64,000 nucleotides of DNA from JACVRW01 sp963728495 (GCA_963728495.1 CAVSKI010000009.1:248001-312000), one strand, 5' to 3'; positions 56,119 through 64,000 are shown, numbered from the stretch's first letter. Notes: generated by a model not told the origin, from the sequence alone. Numbers and translations are program-made.

Positions 56119-56916
56119 TCAGTTCTGAAGTCGGCGCAATCCGCGCTCGCGCTTTTCGTGCTCGCGCCGGCAGGCGCGGAGCAGCCTGGCGGCCTCCCGC
56201 TGAGCCGCCTCGGCTTCGCTCAGTGCTTCACGAGCGCTGTCCACGCGCGCCGCGGCCTCGTCCTCCGCGGCTTCGGCCTGCTCCAGGGCGGCCACCGCTT
56301 CGGCCAGCTCCCGCTCTGCGTTCGCGCGGTCGGCCTCTCGCTTGCGCTCTCCCGCCGGCGGCGAACGCTTGGAGGGCCGGCTGGGTGCGCGGGGGGCCGC
56401 TGCGACTGCTCCAGGGGTGTCGAACGCTCCGCCCAGGCCCACCGCCTCATGCTCACGCACGAGCCGGCCGTGGGCGAGTTCCTCGCGTACCCCTTCGTCG
56501 AGGGCCGCCGCGTGCAATGTCGAGCGCACCCGCTCCTTGAGCGCCGGCCCGCTCTTTCCCGTCTCGCTCGCGATGGCCTCCGCGCAGTCGGCCAGGACCG
56601 ACGTCAGCTCGCGTTGCTGCTCCATCGCCTCCCGCAGCTCTTCGCGGCCCCCGCCCGACAGGAGGGCCTTGTGGGCTTCCCGCAGCCGCTCTCCCGCGGC
56701 CAGCAGCGCCTGTGTCTCCTGCTGACGCCGTCGTACCGCCTGGTTGAGCGCCCACGCTCCGGCCGTGGGCTTGCGCAGCGCCTTGACCGCGGTCGCGCCC
56801 TCTCGGTCACCGCCGGCGCGCAGGCTCTTGGCCAGCGCGTCGCGCTGAGCCACGAACTCGTCGAGCGGCAGGCCGTAGAGGCGTTCGATGTCCGCGTCGG
56901 GCGGCGCCGGAGTCAA
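56119..56916 (-). CDS. Coiled-coil protein of unknown function
   Basis: 265 residues. The N-terminal part (IERLYGLPLDEFVAQRDALAKSLRAGGDREGATAVKALRKPTAGAWALNQAVRR) looks like a conserved actinobacterial domain with no assigned role. The C-terminal third is an Ala/Glu/Arg-rich coiled coil (READRANAERELAEAVAALEQAEAAEDEAAARVDSAREALSEAE). It is 12 bases after the DUF1360 gene on the same strand, so it may be the tail of that operon. Confidence 0.72.
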   Translation of the reverse strand: MTPAPPDADIERLYGLPLDEFVAQRDALAKSLRAGGDREGATAVKALRKPTAGAWALNQAVRRRQQETQALLAAGERLREAHKALLSGGGREELREAMEQQRELTSVLADCAEAIASETGKSGPALKERVRSTLHAAALDEGVREELAHGRLVREHEAVGLGGAFDTPGAVAAAPRAPSRPSKRSPPAGERKREADRANAERELAEAVAALEQAEAAEDEAAARVDSAREALSEAEAAQREAARLLRACRREHEKRERGLRRLQN

Positions 56917-56927
56917 GGCCCTTCAGG

Positions 56928-57455
56928 CTACGCGCCCCCGAGGCCCTTCCGCTCCGCCGCCCGGTACGCGATCTGCAGGAAGTCGGCGATCGTCAGCGCG
57001 GACAACACCGAGGCGAGAAGGCGCGTCGAGCGCGGAGCGGTCATCAACCCGAGGTGGAAACCACCGGAAACCCACATGCCCAGGCAGTACGGGCAGATGA
57101 GCAGCTCTCCCACCGTTCGCCTGAAGCCCTCCCCGCGAGCGCGCTCCTCCACCTCGCCCGGCGCGCCCTTGCCCTGGTACTCGGTGAACGGTGCGCGCAG
57201 GAAGGCCGTGACCTTGTCCTTGGCGATCAGCCGGCTCAGCTTGTGGGTGGCCACGCCGGTGAGCAGAAGGTCTCGCCCGTCCACGCGCTCCGGTAGCTCG
57301 TGGCCCGCCCTGTGCGCTGCGACCACTCCGGCGGCCAGGCCCGCGTTGAACAGCGCACTGAAAGCAGCGTAGGCCTCGAAATGTGGGCGCTTCTCCGGCG
57401 GGGCGTACCCCTCGAATGCCCCGCCGATCCGCGCCTTGTCCGTGTCGACGCTCAA
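56928..57455 (-). CDS. DUF1360 family membrane protein
   Basis: 175 residues from TTG 57455, overlapping the YihY stop by 4 bases (the frame is open far upstream, but over yihY). The family features are LLTGVATHKLSRLIAKDKVTAFLRAPFTEYQG and the metal-like LLICPYCLGMWVSGGFH (CxxC). Two or three membrane helices are likely. DUF1360 proteins often sit in sporulation or membrane-stress contexts; the function is unknown. Confidence 0.85.
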   Translation of the reverse strand: MSVDTDKARIGGAFEGYAPPEKRPHFEAYAAFSALFNAGLAAGVVAAHRAGHELPERVDGRDLLLTGVATHKLSRLIAKDKVTAFLRAPFTEYQGKGAPGEVEERARGEGFRRTVGELLICPYCLGMWVSGGFHLGLMTAPRSTRLLASVLSALTIADFLQIAYRAAERKGLGGA

Positions 57456-58405
57456 GACTTGTTGCTCTCCATCTTGCGCGTATCGCGCGGCTCGGCGAAG
57501 GGCTCCTGGTCCTCCGGTCGCATGCCTTCCTCGATCCGGCGACCGCGCTCCAGCTCGGCGTTGAACTCGGCTCCGAGCAGAATCATGATGTTCGAGATCC
57601 ATAGCCAGACCAGGAAGATGACCGGCCCGGCCAGAGCCCCGTAGGTCTTGTTGTACGAGCCGAAATTCGCCACGTAGAAGGCGAAGGCCACCGACGCGAT
57701 TATCCAGCCGATCACGGCCAGGACCGAGCCCGGCGAGAGCCACTTGAAGCCGGGCTGCTTGACATTGGGGGCGGCCCAGTAGAGCACCGCAAACATGAAG
57801 CTCACGAAGAGAATGAGCACCGGCCATTTGGCGATGTTCCACACCTGCACGGCGGTGTCGCCCACTCCCACGAGGCCGCCCACCTCTTGGGCCAGGCCCC
57901 CACTGAGCGTGACCGCAACAGCGCTGATCGCGGTGAGCACCATCAGCAGAACGGTGAGTCCGACCCGAACGGGGAGGGTCTTCCAGATCGGGCGGCCCTC
58001 CTCGATGTCGTAGATGGCGTTCGACGCGCGCATGAAAGCCGAGACGTAGCCCGAAGCCGCCCAGATCGCCGCGAGCAGGCCGACGACGAAGAAGACGCCC
58101 GACGCGCCACTGTTGCCCTGCAGATTCTTGATCGCGTCGGTGAAGATGTCCTTCGCGGGGCCGGGAGCGACGCTGCCGAGGTTGTCCAGGAGCGGCTGCG
58201 TGGCCGAGGTGCCGATCAGGCCGAGCACGGACACCAGCACGATCAGGGCCGGGAAGATCGACAGGACGCCGTAGTAGGTGAGCGCCGCGGCCCAATCGGT
58301 CAGGTTGTCGTCCTGAAATTCCGTGAACGTGCGCTTGAGCACCCCGCCCCAGGACTTGCCCTTCAGCTTGGTGGGGGCGTCGGGACCGCCGTCTGATCGA
58401 GCCAT
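57452..58405 (-). CDS. YihY/BrkB family inner-membrane protein
   Basis: 317 residues with six membrane helices. The family signature is WAAALTYYGVLSIFPALIVLVSVLGL at the start and ASGYVSAFMRASNAIYDIEEGRPIWKTLPVRVGLTVLLM and GSYNKTYGALAGPVIFLVWLWISNIMILLGAEFNAEL later. The old label RNase BN is not correct for this family; its role is unclear. The C-terminal tail is charged. It sits between DUF3618 and DUF1360 genes, with tight spacing. Confidence 0.93.
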   Translation of the reverse strand: MARSDGGPDAPTKLKGKSWGGVLKRTFTEFQDDNLTDWAAALTYYGVLSIFPALIVLVSVLGLIGTSATQPLLDNLGSVAPGPAKDIFTDAIKNLQGNSGASGVFFVVGLLAAIWAASGYVSAFMRASNAIYDIEEGRPIWKTLPVRVGLTVLLMVLTAISAVAVTLSGGLAQEVGGLVGVGDTAVQVWNIAKWPVLILFVSFMFAVLYWAAPNVKQPGFKWLSPGSVLAVIGWIIASVAFAFYVANFGSYNKTYGALAGPVIFLVWLWISNIMILLGAEFNAELERGRRIEEGMRPEDQEPFAEPRDTRKMESNKS

Positions 58406-58407
58406 CG

Positions 58408-58695
58408 CTAGCGCCTCCGAATCAGCCAGAGCGCAACGAGGCCCACGCCGATTCCGACCGCCACCGGCACCAGCGGCTTGTCGCGCGCCTGTTCCGGGAG
58501 CTTCTGCTGTAGCTCCTGCGCCTTGGTCTGCGCCTGAGCCTTCGCCTCGTCGACCCGGGCCTTGGCCTGCGCCTTGACGTCGGCCTTCTGGGTGAGCGCT
58601 TCCACCGTGTCTCCAAGCTCGGCGCGGGTGCGCTCGATGTTCTCGCGCAACTCGGCCTGCTCCTGCTCGGGGGACTTCTGCTCCTGCTCGCTCAT
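58408..58695 (-). CDS. DUF3618 family protein
   Basis: 95 residues. An N-terminal acidic helix (PEQEQAELRENIERTRAELGDTVEALTQKADVKAQAKARVDEAKAQ) carries the DUF3618 motif, and one C-terminal membrane helix (VPVAVGIGVGLVALWLIRRR) anchors it. The family is commonly paired with the holin-like phage_holin_3_6 family, as here. Its start overlaps the end of that gene by 4 bases. The function is unknown; a membrane-scaffold role is a guess. Confidence 0.9.
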   Translation of the reverse strand: MSEQEQKSPEQEQAELRENIERTRAELGDTVEALTQKADVKAQAKARVDEAKAQAQTKAQELQQKLPEQARDKPLVPVAVGIGVGLVALWLIRRR

Positions 58696-59123
58696 GCTCG
58701 CGCCCTCGCCCTCTTCACTTCGTCGACGTCCCGTTTGGTGCTTTCCATCGCTCCTTCGGGGAGCGGTGGCGTGGCCTGCTCGACCTTCTTCTTGCCGGTC
58801 AGAGCCAGGATGCCTGCGATCGCCAGCAGCACGACGCCCACGAGCACCGCGCCGATCCAGGGCTCGAGAAAGGTGCCGATCCCGAGAACAGCGGCCGCGA
58901 TCAGAGCGCCCACGCCATAGAGCGTAACCAGCCCGGCGCCGCCGAACATGCCCGCTCCGATGCCGGCCTTCTTGCCCTTCTCCTGGAGCTCGGCCGTCGC
59001 AAGTCGCATCTCCTGGCGGACGAGATCGGCCGTCTGCTGGGAAAGCTGCTGAACGAGCTCTCCCGCCGAGCGATCGATGTCGGTGTCGGTGACTCCTGTC
59101 GTTCCTTCCATGACGACCGTCAT
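58692..59123 (-). CDS. Phage_holin_3_6-like (holin superfamily III-type) membrane protein
   Basis: 143 residues (ATG 59123; ATG 59111 also possible). An amphipathic N-terminus (GELVQQLSQQTADLVRQEMRLATAELQEKGKKAGIGAGMFGGAG) precedes two membrane helices (LVTLYGVGALIAAAVLGIGTFLE and WIGAVLVGVVLLAIAGILALTG). This is the chromosomal actinobacterial family, not a phage lysis protein. It heads the DUF3618-YihY-DUF1360 operon. Confidence 0.88.
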   Translation of the reverse strand: MTVVMEGTTGVTDTDIDRSAGELVQQLSQQTADLVRQEMRLATAELQEKGKKAGIGAGMFGGAGLVTLYGVGALIAAAVLGIGTFLEPWIGAVLVGVVLLAIAGILALTGKKKVEQATPPLPEGAMESTKRDVDEVKRARARA

Positions 59124-59169
59124 ACCCTCCCCGGCGGCCGCTAAGCCGCCCGCACTTACCCGTACGCGC

Positions 59170-60231
59170 CTAAGAGCCTGTCTCAGAAAGGGCGGCCACC
59201 TCGCGGATCTCGGCCAGCCGCGCGAGGGCCTTGTGCTCGATGCGCCGTATCCGCTCGGGCGAGAGGCCCATCTGCCGGCCGGCCTCGCGCAGCGGTGTGG
59301 GGTCGTTGCCGTCGATGCCGTAGCGGAGCTTGATCACCTGGCTCTCGTCGGCCGAGAGCTGGTTCAGCGCTTCACGAACAGTTTGGTCGCGCAGACCGAT
59401 CTCCACCTCCTGGTGGGGCTCGGGCTCGTCGCTGGCCAGAAGGTCGCCCAGCTCGGTCTGTCCGCTCTCACCGATGGTGCGCTCGAGGCTCGTGATCGTG
59501 CGCATGACCTCGCGTGTCTCGTGCAGCTCCTCGATCGTGAGCTCCGCCCCTGCCGCGATCTCCTCGTCGGTGGGTGGGCGTCCGTGGCGAGCGGCCAGCT
59601 CGCGCTCCACACGACCGATCTTGCGCTCGCGCTGGCCGATGTGCACCGGGATGCGGATGGTGCGGCCCTGGTTGGCCAGCCCTCTCTGAATCGCCTGGCG
59701 GATCCAGAAGGTGGCGTAGGTCGAGAACTTGTAGCCCTTTCGCCAGTCGAACTTCTCGGCCGCCCGGATGAGCCCGAGGATCCCCTCTTGGATCAGGTCG
59801 AGCAGCGCCAGCTCATGGCCCTGGTACTTCTTGGCCAGCGACACGACGAGGCGCAGGTTCGAGTTGACCATCCGCTCCTTGGCCTCGAGGTCGCCGCGCT
59901 CGATGCGCTGTGCGAGCTCGACCTCCTCCTCGGCGGTCAGCAGCGGATGACGGCGGACGTCGCGCAGGAACAGCTGCAGCGTGTCGCTGGTCATCACGGC
60001 GAGCTCGTCGTGGTGGTAGACGGGCCCGGCCGGTGCGCCGTTCCCACAGTCGTCGCTCAGCTTGACCCCGCGTGCATCAAGGCGGTCGTGCAGCGCTTCC
60101 CTCTCTTCGTCGGACAGACCCAGTTCCGCGGCCAGCTCCGAGAAGTCGGAGAGGTTTACGCAATCCCTGTCCCCTCCCCGTTCGATCAGCGCCTCGAGCC
60201 GGCGCTCGGCCGAATCGTCCGTCGGCGGCAT
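59170..60231 (-). CDS. RNA polymerase sigma factor, RpoD-like with extended N-terminus
   Basis: 353 residues. An N-terminal region (LEALIERGGDRDCVNLSDFSELAAELGLSDEEREALHDRLDARGVKL) resembles sigma region 1.1. Regions 1.2-4 follow (LQLFLRDVRRHPLLTAEEEVELAQRIERGD; NLRLVVSLAKKYQGHELALLDLIQEGILGLIRAAEKFDWRKGYKFSTYATFWIRQAI; LREAGRQMGLSPERIRRIEHKALARL). It may be a primary or group-2 sigma; several such paralogues are usual in Thermoleophilia. It is 28 bases after the LigD polymerase gene. Confidence 0.9.
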   Translation of the reverse strand: MPPTDDSAERRLEALIERGGDRDCVNLSDFSELAAELGLSDEEREALHDRLDARGVKLSDDCGNGAPAGPVYHHDELAVMTSDTLQLFLRDVRRHPLLTAEEEVELAQRIERGDLEAKERMVNSNLRLVVSLAKKYQGHELALLDLIQEGILGLIRAAEKFDWRKGYKFSTYATFWIRQAIQRGLANQGRTIRIPVHIGQRERKIGRVERELAARHGRPPTDEEIAAGAELTIEELHETREVMRTITSLERTIGESGQTELGDLLASDEPEPHQEVEIGLRDQTVREALNQLSADESQVIKLRYGIDGNDPTPLREAGRQMGLSPERIRRIEHKALARLAEIREVAALSETGS

Positions 60232-60259
60232 AGCTTTGGTCTACCCCCGCGGGTGGGGG

Positions 60260-61159
60260 CTAAACGGCGCTCTGCGCATCCAGCAGCGCATTCAGCTGCT
60301 TTTTCGGCGCGGACAGTCCCCGGGCGTGCGTGCCGATCTCAGCCCAGGGGTCACCCTTCTCGTCGAGCCTGCGCAGGACCGTCCGGACCGTCCATTTGTC
60401 GGGCCGCAGCTTCGAGTCCGAGAGCTCCTCCCACTCGATCGGAGTGGCGACCGGAGCTCCGGCACGGGGCCGCACCGCGTAGGGCGGCACCACCGTCTGG
60501 GCGTAGCGGTTTCGCAGCACGTCGACCAGGATGCGCCCACCGCGCTGGGCCTTGCGAAACTCGGTGGTCAGAGCGTCGGGATCGCGCGCCGCCAGCAGTT
60601 CGGCCAGACCATCCGCGAACTCCTTGACGTGATCGAAGTCGGCGCGGCGTTGAATCGGCGTCCACACGTGGATGCCCTTCGAGCCTGTCACCTGTGCGAA
60701 CGGCTCGAGTCCCACCTCGCGCAGCAGGTCGCCGGCATCCCGTGCGGCGCGCCTCACGTCGCCGAAGTCGCTCTTCGGCGCCGGGTCGAGGTCGATCACC
60801 AGGCGGTCGGGCCGGTCGATGCGGTCGGCGCGCGAGAGCCAGACATGGGGCGTGATCGTGTTCTGGTTGGCCAGGTAGACGAGCGTGCGGGCGTCGCTCG
60901 CGATCGCATGGGTCACGCTGCCGCCGTGCTTGGCCGCCTCCACGCGCCGGACCCACGCGGGAAAGTAGTCGGGGGCGTCCTTGTGGAAGAAGCCGCGCTG
61001 GCCGATGCCCGCCGGGAAACGCTGCAGGCTGAGTGGGCGGCCCTTGATGTGGGGCAGCATCCATTCCGCCACCTGCTCGTAGTACTCGGCCAGCTCGCCC
61101 TTGGTGACGCCGTCGTCGGGAAACAGGACCTTCTCGGGGTGGCTGATCTCGATGTTCAT
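60260..61159 (-). CDS. LigD polymerase/primase domain, separate gene
   Basis: 299 residues. The AEP-type polymerase domain of LigD is present as a whole protein: MNIEISHPEKVLFPDDGVTKGELAEYY, HKDAPDYFPAWV, the metal Asp pair in LVIDLDPAP and VTGSKGIHVWTPI. It would add ribonucleotides or fill gaps during non-homologous end joining. The start overlaps the ligase stop by 4 bases. No ku gene lies in the window. Confidence 0.93.
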   Translation of the reverse strand: MNIEISHPEKVLFPDDGVTKGELAEYYEQVAEWMLPHIKGRPLSLQRFPAGIGQRGFFHKDAPDYFPAWVRRVEAAKHGGSVTHAIASDARTLVYLANQNTITPHVWLSRADRIDRPDRLVIDLDPAPKSDFGDVRRAARDAGDLLREVGLEPFAQVTGSKGIHVWTPIQRRADFDHVKEFADGLAELLAARDPDALTTEFRKAQRGGRILVDVLRNRYAQTVVPPYAVRPRAGAPVATPIEWEELSDSKLRPDKWTVRTVLRRLDEKGDPWAEIGTHARGLSAPKKQLNALLDAQSAV

Positions 61160-62055
61160 GCCGGGACCTCCCGCACGACCTGACGGGCGGGCTTGTCGTC
61201 GCGGAGCCCGAGGTAGCGCGGGTGCCGCAGGCGCCCGTCACGCGTCCACTCGGTGAAGCCGATTTGGGCCACCAGCTGCGGCTCGACCCAATGTGTGCCT
61301 CGGGGTATGGGGTGCACGTCGGCGAAGGGATTGTCCTCGCTCTCGAGGTCTCGCAACTGCGCGCCCAGGTCGGCCAGCGTCGAGCGGTCGAAGCCGGTGC
61401 CCACCTTGCCGGCGTAGAGCAGCGTGTCGCCTTCGAAGTGGCCCACGAGCAGCGCGCCGAAGTCGGTGCGCGAGCCCTGCGGCGCGGTGAAGCCTCCGAT
61501 CACGAGCTCCTGTTCGGCGTGGCACTTGAGCTTGAGCCAGTCGCGCGAGCGAGTTGCCCGATAGGGACTGTCGGCGCGCTTGGCGATCACTCCCTCGAGA
61601 CCCTTGCGGCAGGCCTCCTCGTAGAGCCGCTCCCCGACCTCGTTGCGGTGCGGAGTGAAGCGGATGGGATCCTCGAAGCGCAACGCCTCGCGCAACTGCC
61701 GTTTGCGCTCGCGCAGGGGGAGGTCGCGCAGGTCGGCCCCTTCGAGCCGGAGCAGGTCGAACACGTAGAGGTAGATCGCGACCCGCTCCTTGCCGCGGCG
61801 CTGCAGCCGCGAGAAGCTGGTGATCCCGCGCCGGTCGAGCGCCACCACCTCCCCGTCGACCACGAAATCCGGGCAGGGATCGGCCCTCAGGGCCTCCGAG
61901 ACCTCCGAGTACTGCACGCTCATGTCGCGGTCGGTGCGCGAGAGCAGGCGCACGCCGCTGCCGTCGCGATGGGCGATGCAGCGCACGCCGTCGAGCTTGC
62001 GCTCGAAGATCCAGGCGGGGTCGGAGAAGGGCTCGTCGGAGAGGACGGCCTTCAT
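61156..62055 (-). CDS. LigD ATP-dependent DNA ligase domain, separate gene
   Basis: 299 residues. The adenylated Lys is in WIFERKLDGVRCIAH (KxDG motif); other ligase motifs are SRTDRDMS, DFVVDGEVVALD, YLYVFDLLRLEG, LEGVIAKRADSPYR and SRDWLKLKCH. The C-terminal OB domain (FGALLVGHFEGDTLLYAGKVGTGFDRSTLADL) is complete. It seals nicks in end joining. It sits between the phosphoesterase and polymerase genes. Confidence 0.95.
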   Translation of the reverse strand: MKAVLSDEPFSDPAWIFERKLDGVRCIAHRDGSGVRLLSRTDRDMSVQYSEVSEALRADPCPDFVVDGEVVALDRRGITSFSRLQRRGKERVAIYLYVFDLLRLEGADLRDLPLRERKRQLREALRFEDPIRFTPHRNEVGERLYEEACRKGLEGVIAKRADSPYRATRSRDWLKLKCHAEQELVIGGFTAPQGSRTDFGALLVGHFEGDTLLYAGKVGTGFDRSTLADLGAQLRDLESEDNPFADVHPIPRGTHWVEPQLVAQIGFTEWTRDGRLRHPRYLGLRDDKPARQVVREVPA

Positions 62056-62084
62056 CGGGGCGTACTCGCTCAGGCCACCAACTT

Positions 62085-62549
62085 CTAGCGCACCTGGTCG
62101 ATCGTCCGCCCGCTCACCACCGACTCGGGCTGGGTGCTGGTGGGCCGGCGGCGCGCGTCGGCCTCCTCGTCGCGGCGCTTGACGAGCAGCCAGCGGCGAC
62201 CGTCTGTGTTCCTCAGCGACCAGCCGCCACGCAGCTTGTGGCCCTCGAGCCAGAACGAGGCGTGGCCGGCGGCCAGCGACTCGGCCATCGGCTCATCGCG
62301 CAGGGTCTCGTAGCTGCCGCGATCCCACACGATCACCGGCCCGGCGCCGTACTCGCCCTCGTCGATCACGCCCTCGAAGTCGCCCCAGGAGAGGGCGTGG
62401 TCGTCGACGGCCATGGCCAGGCGCTTGTCGCGCGGGTCGGTCGACGGGCCCTTGGGGACCGCCCAGGACTTGAACGTGCCCTCGACCTCGAGGCGGAAGT
62501 CGTAGTGCATGGAGGTGGCATCGTGCTGCTGAATCACGAAGCGAGGCAT
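62085..62549 (-). CDS. LigD 3'-phosphoesterase domain, separate gene
   Basis: 154 residues. The PE domain signature is present: MPRFVIQQHDATSMHYDFRLEVEGTFKSWAVPKGPSTDPRDKRLAMAVDDHALSWGDFEGVI, with the catalytic His and Asp residues in HYDFRLE and the later WDRGSY and LEGHKLRGGWSL. It trims 3' ends by removing phosphate or ribonucleotides. The start follows the stop of the CDF gene directly. Confidence 0.93.
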   Translation of the reverse strand: MPRFVIQQHDATSMHYDFRLEVEGTFKSWAVPKGPSTDPRDKRLAMAVDDHALSWGDFEGVIDEGEYGAGPVIVWDRGSYETLRDEPMAESLAAGHASFWLEGHKLRGGWSLRNTDGRRWLLVKRRDEEADARRRPTSTQPESVVSGRTIDQVR

Positions 62550-63476
62550 TCAGACCGCCCCCGGGCGCAGCGGCTCGATCTCCAGCGGGCCCTCGTGGCG
62601 AGCCTCGACCTGGAGCGTGGTGTGGTCGATGCCGAAGCGCTGGTGCAGCAGCTCGGCGAGCCGGCGGCGGTGGGACTGGGTGTCGCAGCCGGCGCCCACC
62701 GTCACGTGCGCCGACAGCGAGGGCATGCCCGAGGTGACCTCCCAGACGTGCAGGTCGTGGACCTCCACCACGTGCGGCTCGGCCGCCAGCATGCGGCCTA
62801 TCTCCTGAGGGTCGATTCCGCGCGGCGCGGCCTCGAGCAGAACCCGTCCCGACTCACGCAGCAGCCCCCAGCCGGATCGCAGCATGAGCGCAGCCACGAA
62901 CAGGGCCGCGATGCCGTCGGCGGCCCCGAAGCCCGTGGCCAGGATCACTCCACCGGCGATCGCCGTGGCGATGAAGGCGTAGAGATCCGTGAGCACGTGC
63001 TGAAACGCGCCCTCTACGTTGAGGCTGCGGCGGTCGGCGCCTGCCAGCACCATCGCTGCCACGAGGTTCACGACGATGCCCGCCAGGGCAACCACGACCA
63101 CGGCCGCGCCCTCGACATCGGGGGGCGAGATCAGCCGCCGGATGCCCTCGAAGACGATCACCGCGGCCAGCGCCACCAGCGTCACGCCGTTGATCTGGGC
63201 CGAGAGGATCTCGGCCCGCTTGAGCCCGAACGTGTAGCCACCTTGCGCCGGCCTGCCGGCCAGCCTCGCCGCCACCAGGGCCAGGGCGATCGCTCCCGCG
63301 TCGGTGAGCATGTGCGCGGCGTCGGAGAGCAGCGCGAGCGACGAAGCCAGGATGCCGACCACGACCTCGACGGCCATGAAGGCGAGGATCAGCGCGAGGG
63401 CAAGGCCGAGCCGGCGCCCGTTCGCGGTGGCCACGTGAGCGTGACCGTGCTGGTGATGATGATGGTGGCCCGCCAC
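62550..63476 (-). CDS. Cation diffusion facilitator metal exporter (CzcD/ZitB type)
   Basis: 308 residues from GTG. A His-rich N-terminus (HHHHHQHGHAH) and six membrane helices, with metal-site residues HxxxD in SDAAHMLTDA (TM2) and HVLTDLYAF (TM5), lead to a cytoplasmic domain (about 205-300). It should export Zn2+ or similar ions in exchange for H+. The start of the operon with the LigD parts may be coincidental, or link metal and DNA damage stress. Confidence 0.93.
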   Translation of the reverse strand: MAGHHHHHQHGHAHVATANGRRLGLALALILAFMAVEVVVGILASSLALLSDAAHMLTDAGAIALALVAARLAGRPAQGGYTFGLKRAEILSAQINGVTLVALAAVIVFEGIRRLISPPDVEGAAVVVVALAGIVVNLVAAMVLAGADRRSLNVEGAFQHVLTDLYAFIATAIAGGVILATGFGAADGIAALFVAALMLRSGWGLLRESGRVLLEAAPRGIDPQEIGRMLAAEPHVVEVHDLHVWEVTSGMPSLSAHVTVGAGCDTQSHRRRLAELLHQRFGIDHTTLQVEARHEGPLEIEPLRPGAV

Positions 63477-63516
63477 CGGCTCTCAATGGTGGCAGGGGTG
63501 CGGGTCGCCTGGCCGC

Positions 63517-64000
63517 TCAGCCCGGCAGCGCCTGGGCGAAGCGCACCAAGCGCTCGGTGTCGCGCAATGGCGGGCCATGGCCGAACAGCACGAGCGCAGG
63601 CTGGAGACGAGCAACGCGGCGGGCGGACTCGCGGTTTAGGTCGACGTTGTAGGTGAGGGGCCGCGGCGGTTCGTGAAGGCCGGGCCGTCCGGTCAACGGG
63701 TTGAGGCCGAAGAAGACGTCGCCACAGATGAGCGTGCGGTCGGAGTCGCGCCAGAACGAGATGTGGCCGGGCGAGTGGCCCGGAGTGTCCATGACCGTGA
63801 ACCCGCCCACCTCGTCTCCCTCCTTGAGCTTGCGCTCGACTGCGTGCGGATCCGGCAGCGGCAGCTTGTTCACCAGTGCGCCCGCCCGGCCCTCGCCGGG
63901 CGCGGGGCGAGCACCCTGCGCCACGTGGGCGTCGCGCTCACCGCACCAGAGCGGGATCCCGAGGGCCTCGCAGACGGCGTGACTGGAGCCGTAGTGGTCG
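63517..64000 (-). CDS. Metallo-beta-lactamase fold hydrolase, truncated by the window
   Basis: The gene runs off the right end; 161 codons are visible, without the start. The first visible residues DHYGSSHAVCEALGIPLWCGERDAH match the part just after the HxHxDH motif of the MBL fold. The later TPGHSPGHISFW, TLICGDVFFG (metal Asp) and LFGHGPPL (last His) are also present. Family members hydrolyse thioesters, lactones and related bonds. The substrate is not identifiable. Confidence 0.85.
   Translation of the reverse strand, partial: DHYGSSHAVCEALGIPLWCGERDAHVAQGARPAPGEGRAGALVNKLPLPDPHAVERKLKEGDEVGGFTVMDTPGHSPGHISFWRDSDRTLICGDVFFGLNPLTGRPGLHEPPRPLTYNVDLNRESARRVARLQPALVLFGHGPPLRDTERLVRFAQALPG

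Noticed and set aside
57452..58405. Annotation as ribonuclease BN
   Set aside because: The YihY/BrkB family was mislabelled; it is a membrane protein without nuclease motifs.
58692..59123. Holin-like gene as evidence of a prophage
   Set aside because: The family is common on actinobacterial chromosomes beside DUF3618; no other phage gene is near.

Overview
The window is 64 kb of GC-rich chromosomal DNA packed with about 65 protein genes on both strands. It also carries one tmRNA gene. I see no tRNA, rRNA, CRISPR array, insertion sequence or phage block. High GC, many GTG/TTG starts, frequent 4-base stop/start overlaps, several RpoD-like sigma factors, an F420-type luciferase-like oxidoreductase, NrtR-controlled NAD genes and a hpf-secA-prfB / ftsE-ftsX-ctp-rnr-smpB backbone suggest a deep-branching actinobacterium, most likely class Thermoleophilia (Solirubrobacterales-like). 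The lineage call is inference from protein content and was not computed.

Layout. 0-7 kb: glutathione peroxidase lipoprotein, small GNAT-like protein, secreted beta-propeller-like protein, UDPGP-family UTP-glucose-1-phosphate uridylyltransferase, a large hybrid histidine kinase and CtaG. 7-12 kb: comF (broken), hpf, secA, and prfB with a CTT-TGA-C programmed +1 frameshift site. 12-22 kb: DUF1697, GroES-like protein, FtsH, a diguanylate cyclase, the NAD block nadC / nrtR / nadA, an ECF sigma factor with a membrane segment and a Ser/Gly/Asp-rich tail, a secreted protein, and a RibD-C-type reductase. 22-28 kb: ftsE, ftsX, S41 protease, RNase R/II-type exonuclease, smpB. 28-31 kb: a LiaFSR-like envelope-stress set (PspC/LiaF-like protein, PspC-fused kinase, LuxR-type regulator), then ssrA with its terminator. 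31-37 kb: MFS permease, DUF4126, stand-alone 5'-3' exonuclease, UdgX, secreted alpha/beta hydrolase (broken). 37-46 kb: CDP-alcohol phosphatidyltransferase, pentameric ligand-gated channel homologue, FadR-type regulator, leucine-dehydrogenase-like gene (broken), indolepyruvate:ferredoxin oxidoreductase (broken), aldo/keto reductase, YbdK-type ligase. 46-60 kb: three sigma70-family genes, a baeRF (eRF1-like) protein plus BON protein, MarR and a DrrAB-like exporter, cupin, secreted protein, DUF72, LLM oxidoreductase, and a membrane-protein operon (holin-like, DUF3618, YihY, DUF1360). 60-64 kb: LigD split into three genes (polymerase, ligase, phosphoesterase), a CDF metal exporter and a truncated metallo-beta-lactamase-fold gene.

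How the genes work together. Ribosome quality control is well represented: rnr, smpB and ssrA lie within 6 kb, with hpf, prfB and a baeRF protein elsewhere. Envelope functions are secA, ftsEX, ftsH and the LiaFSR-like set. NAD synthesis appears to be locally controlled by NrtR. The FadR-type regulator overlaps the dehydrogenase gene and probably controls amino-acid/2-oxoacid catabolism together with the divergent oxidoreductase.

Most notable points: the tmRNA has a T-loop that departs from the near-universal sequence; prfB keeps the frameshift site and its product reads SPY where RF2 normally has SPF; a sigma factor carries a membrane segment; and four otherwise good genes each contain one apparent extra base, which points first to sequence indel errors. 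I did not find an obviously new defence or biosynthetic system.
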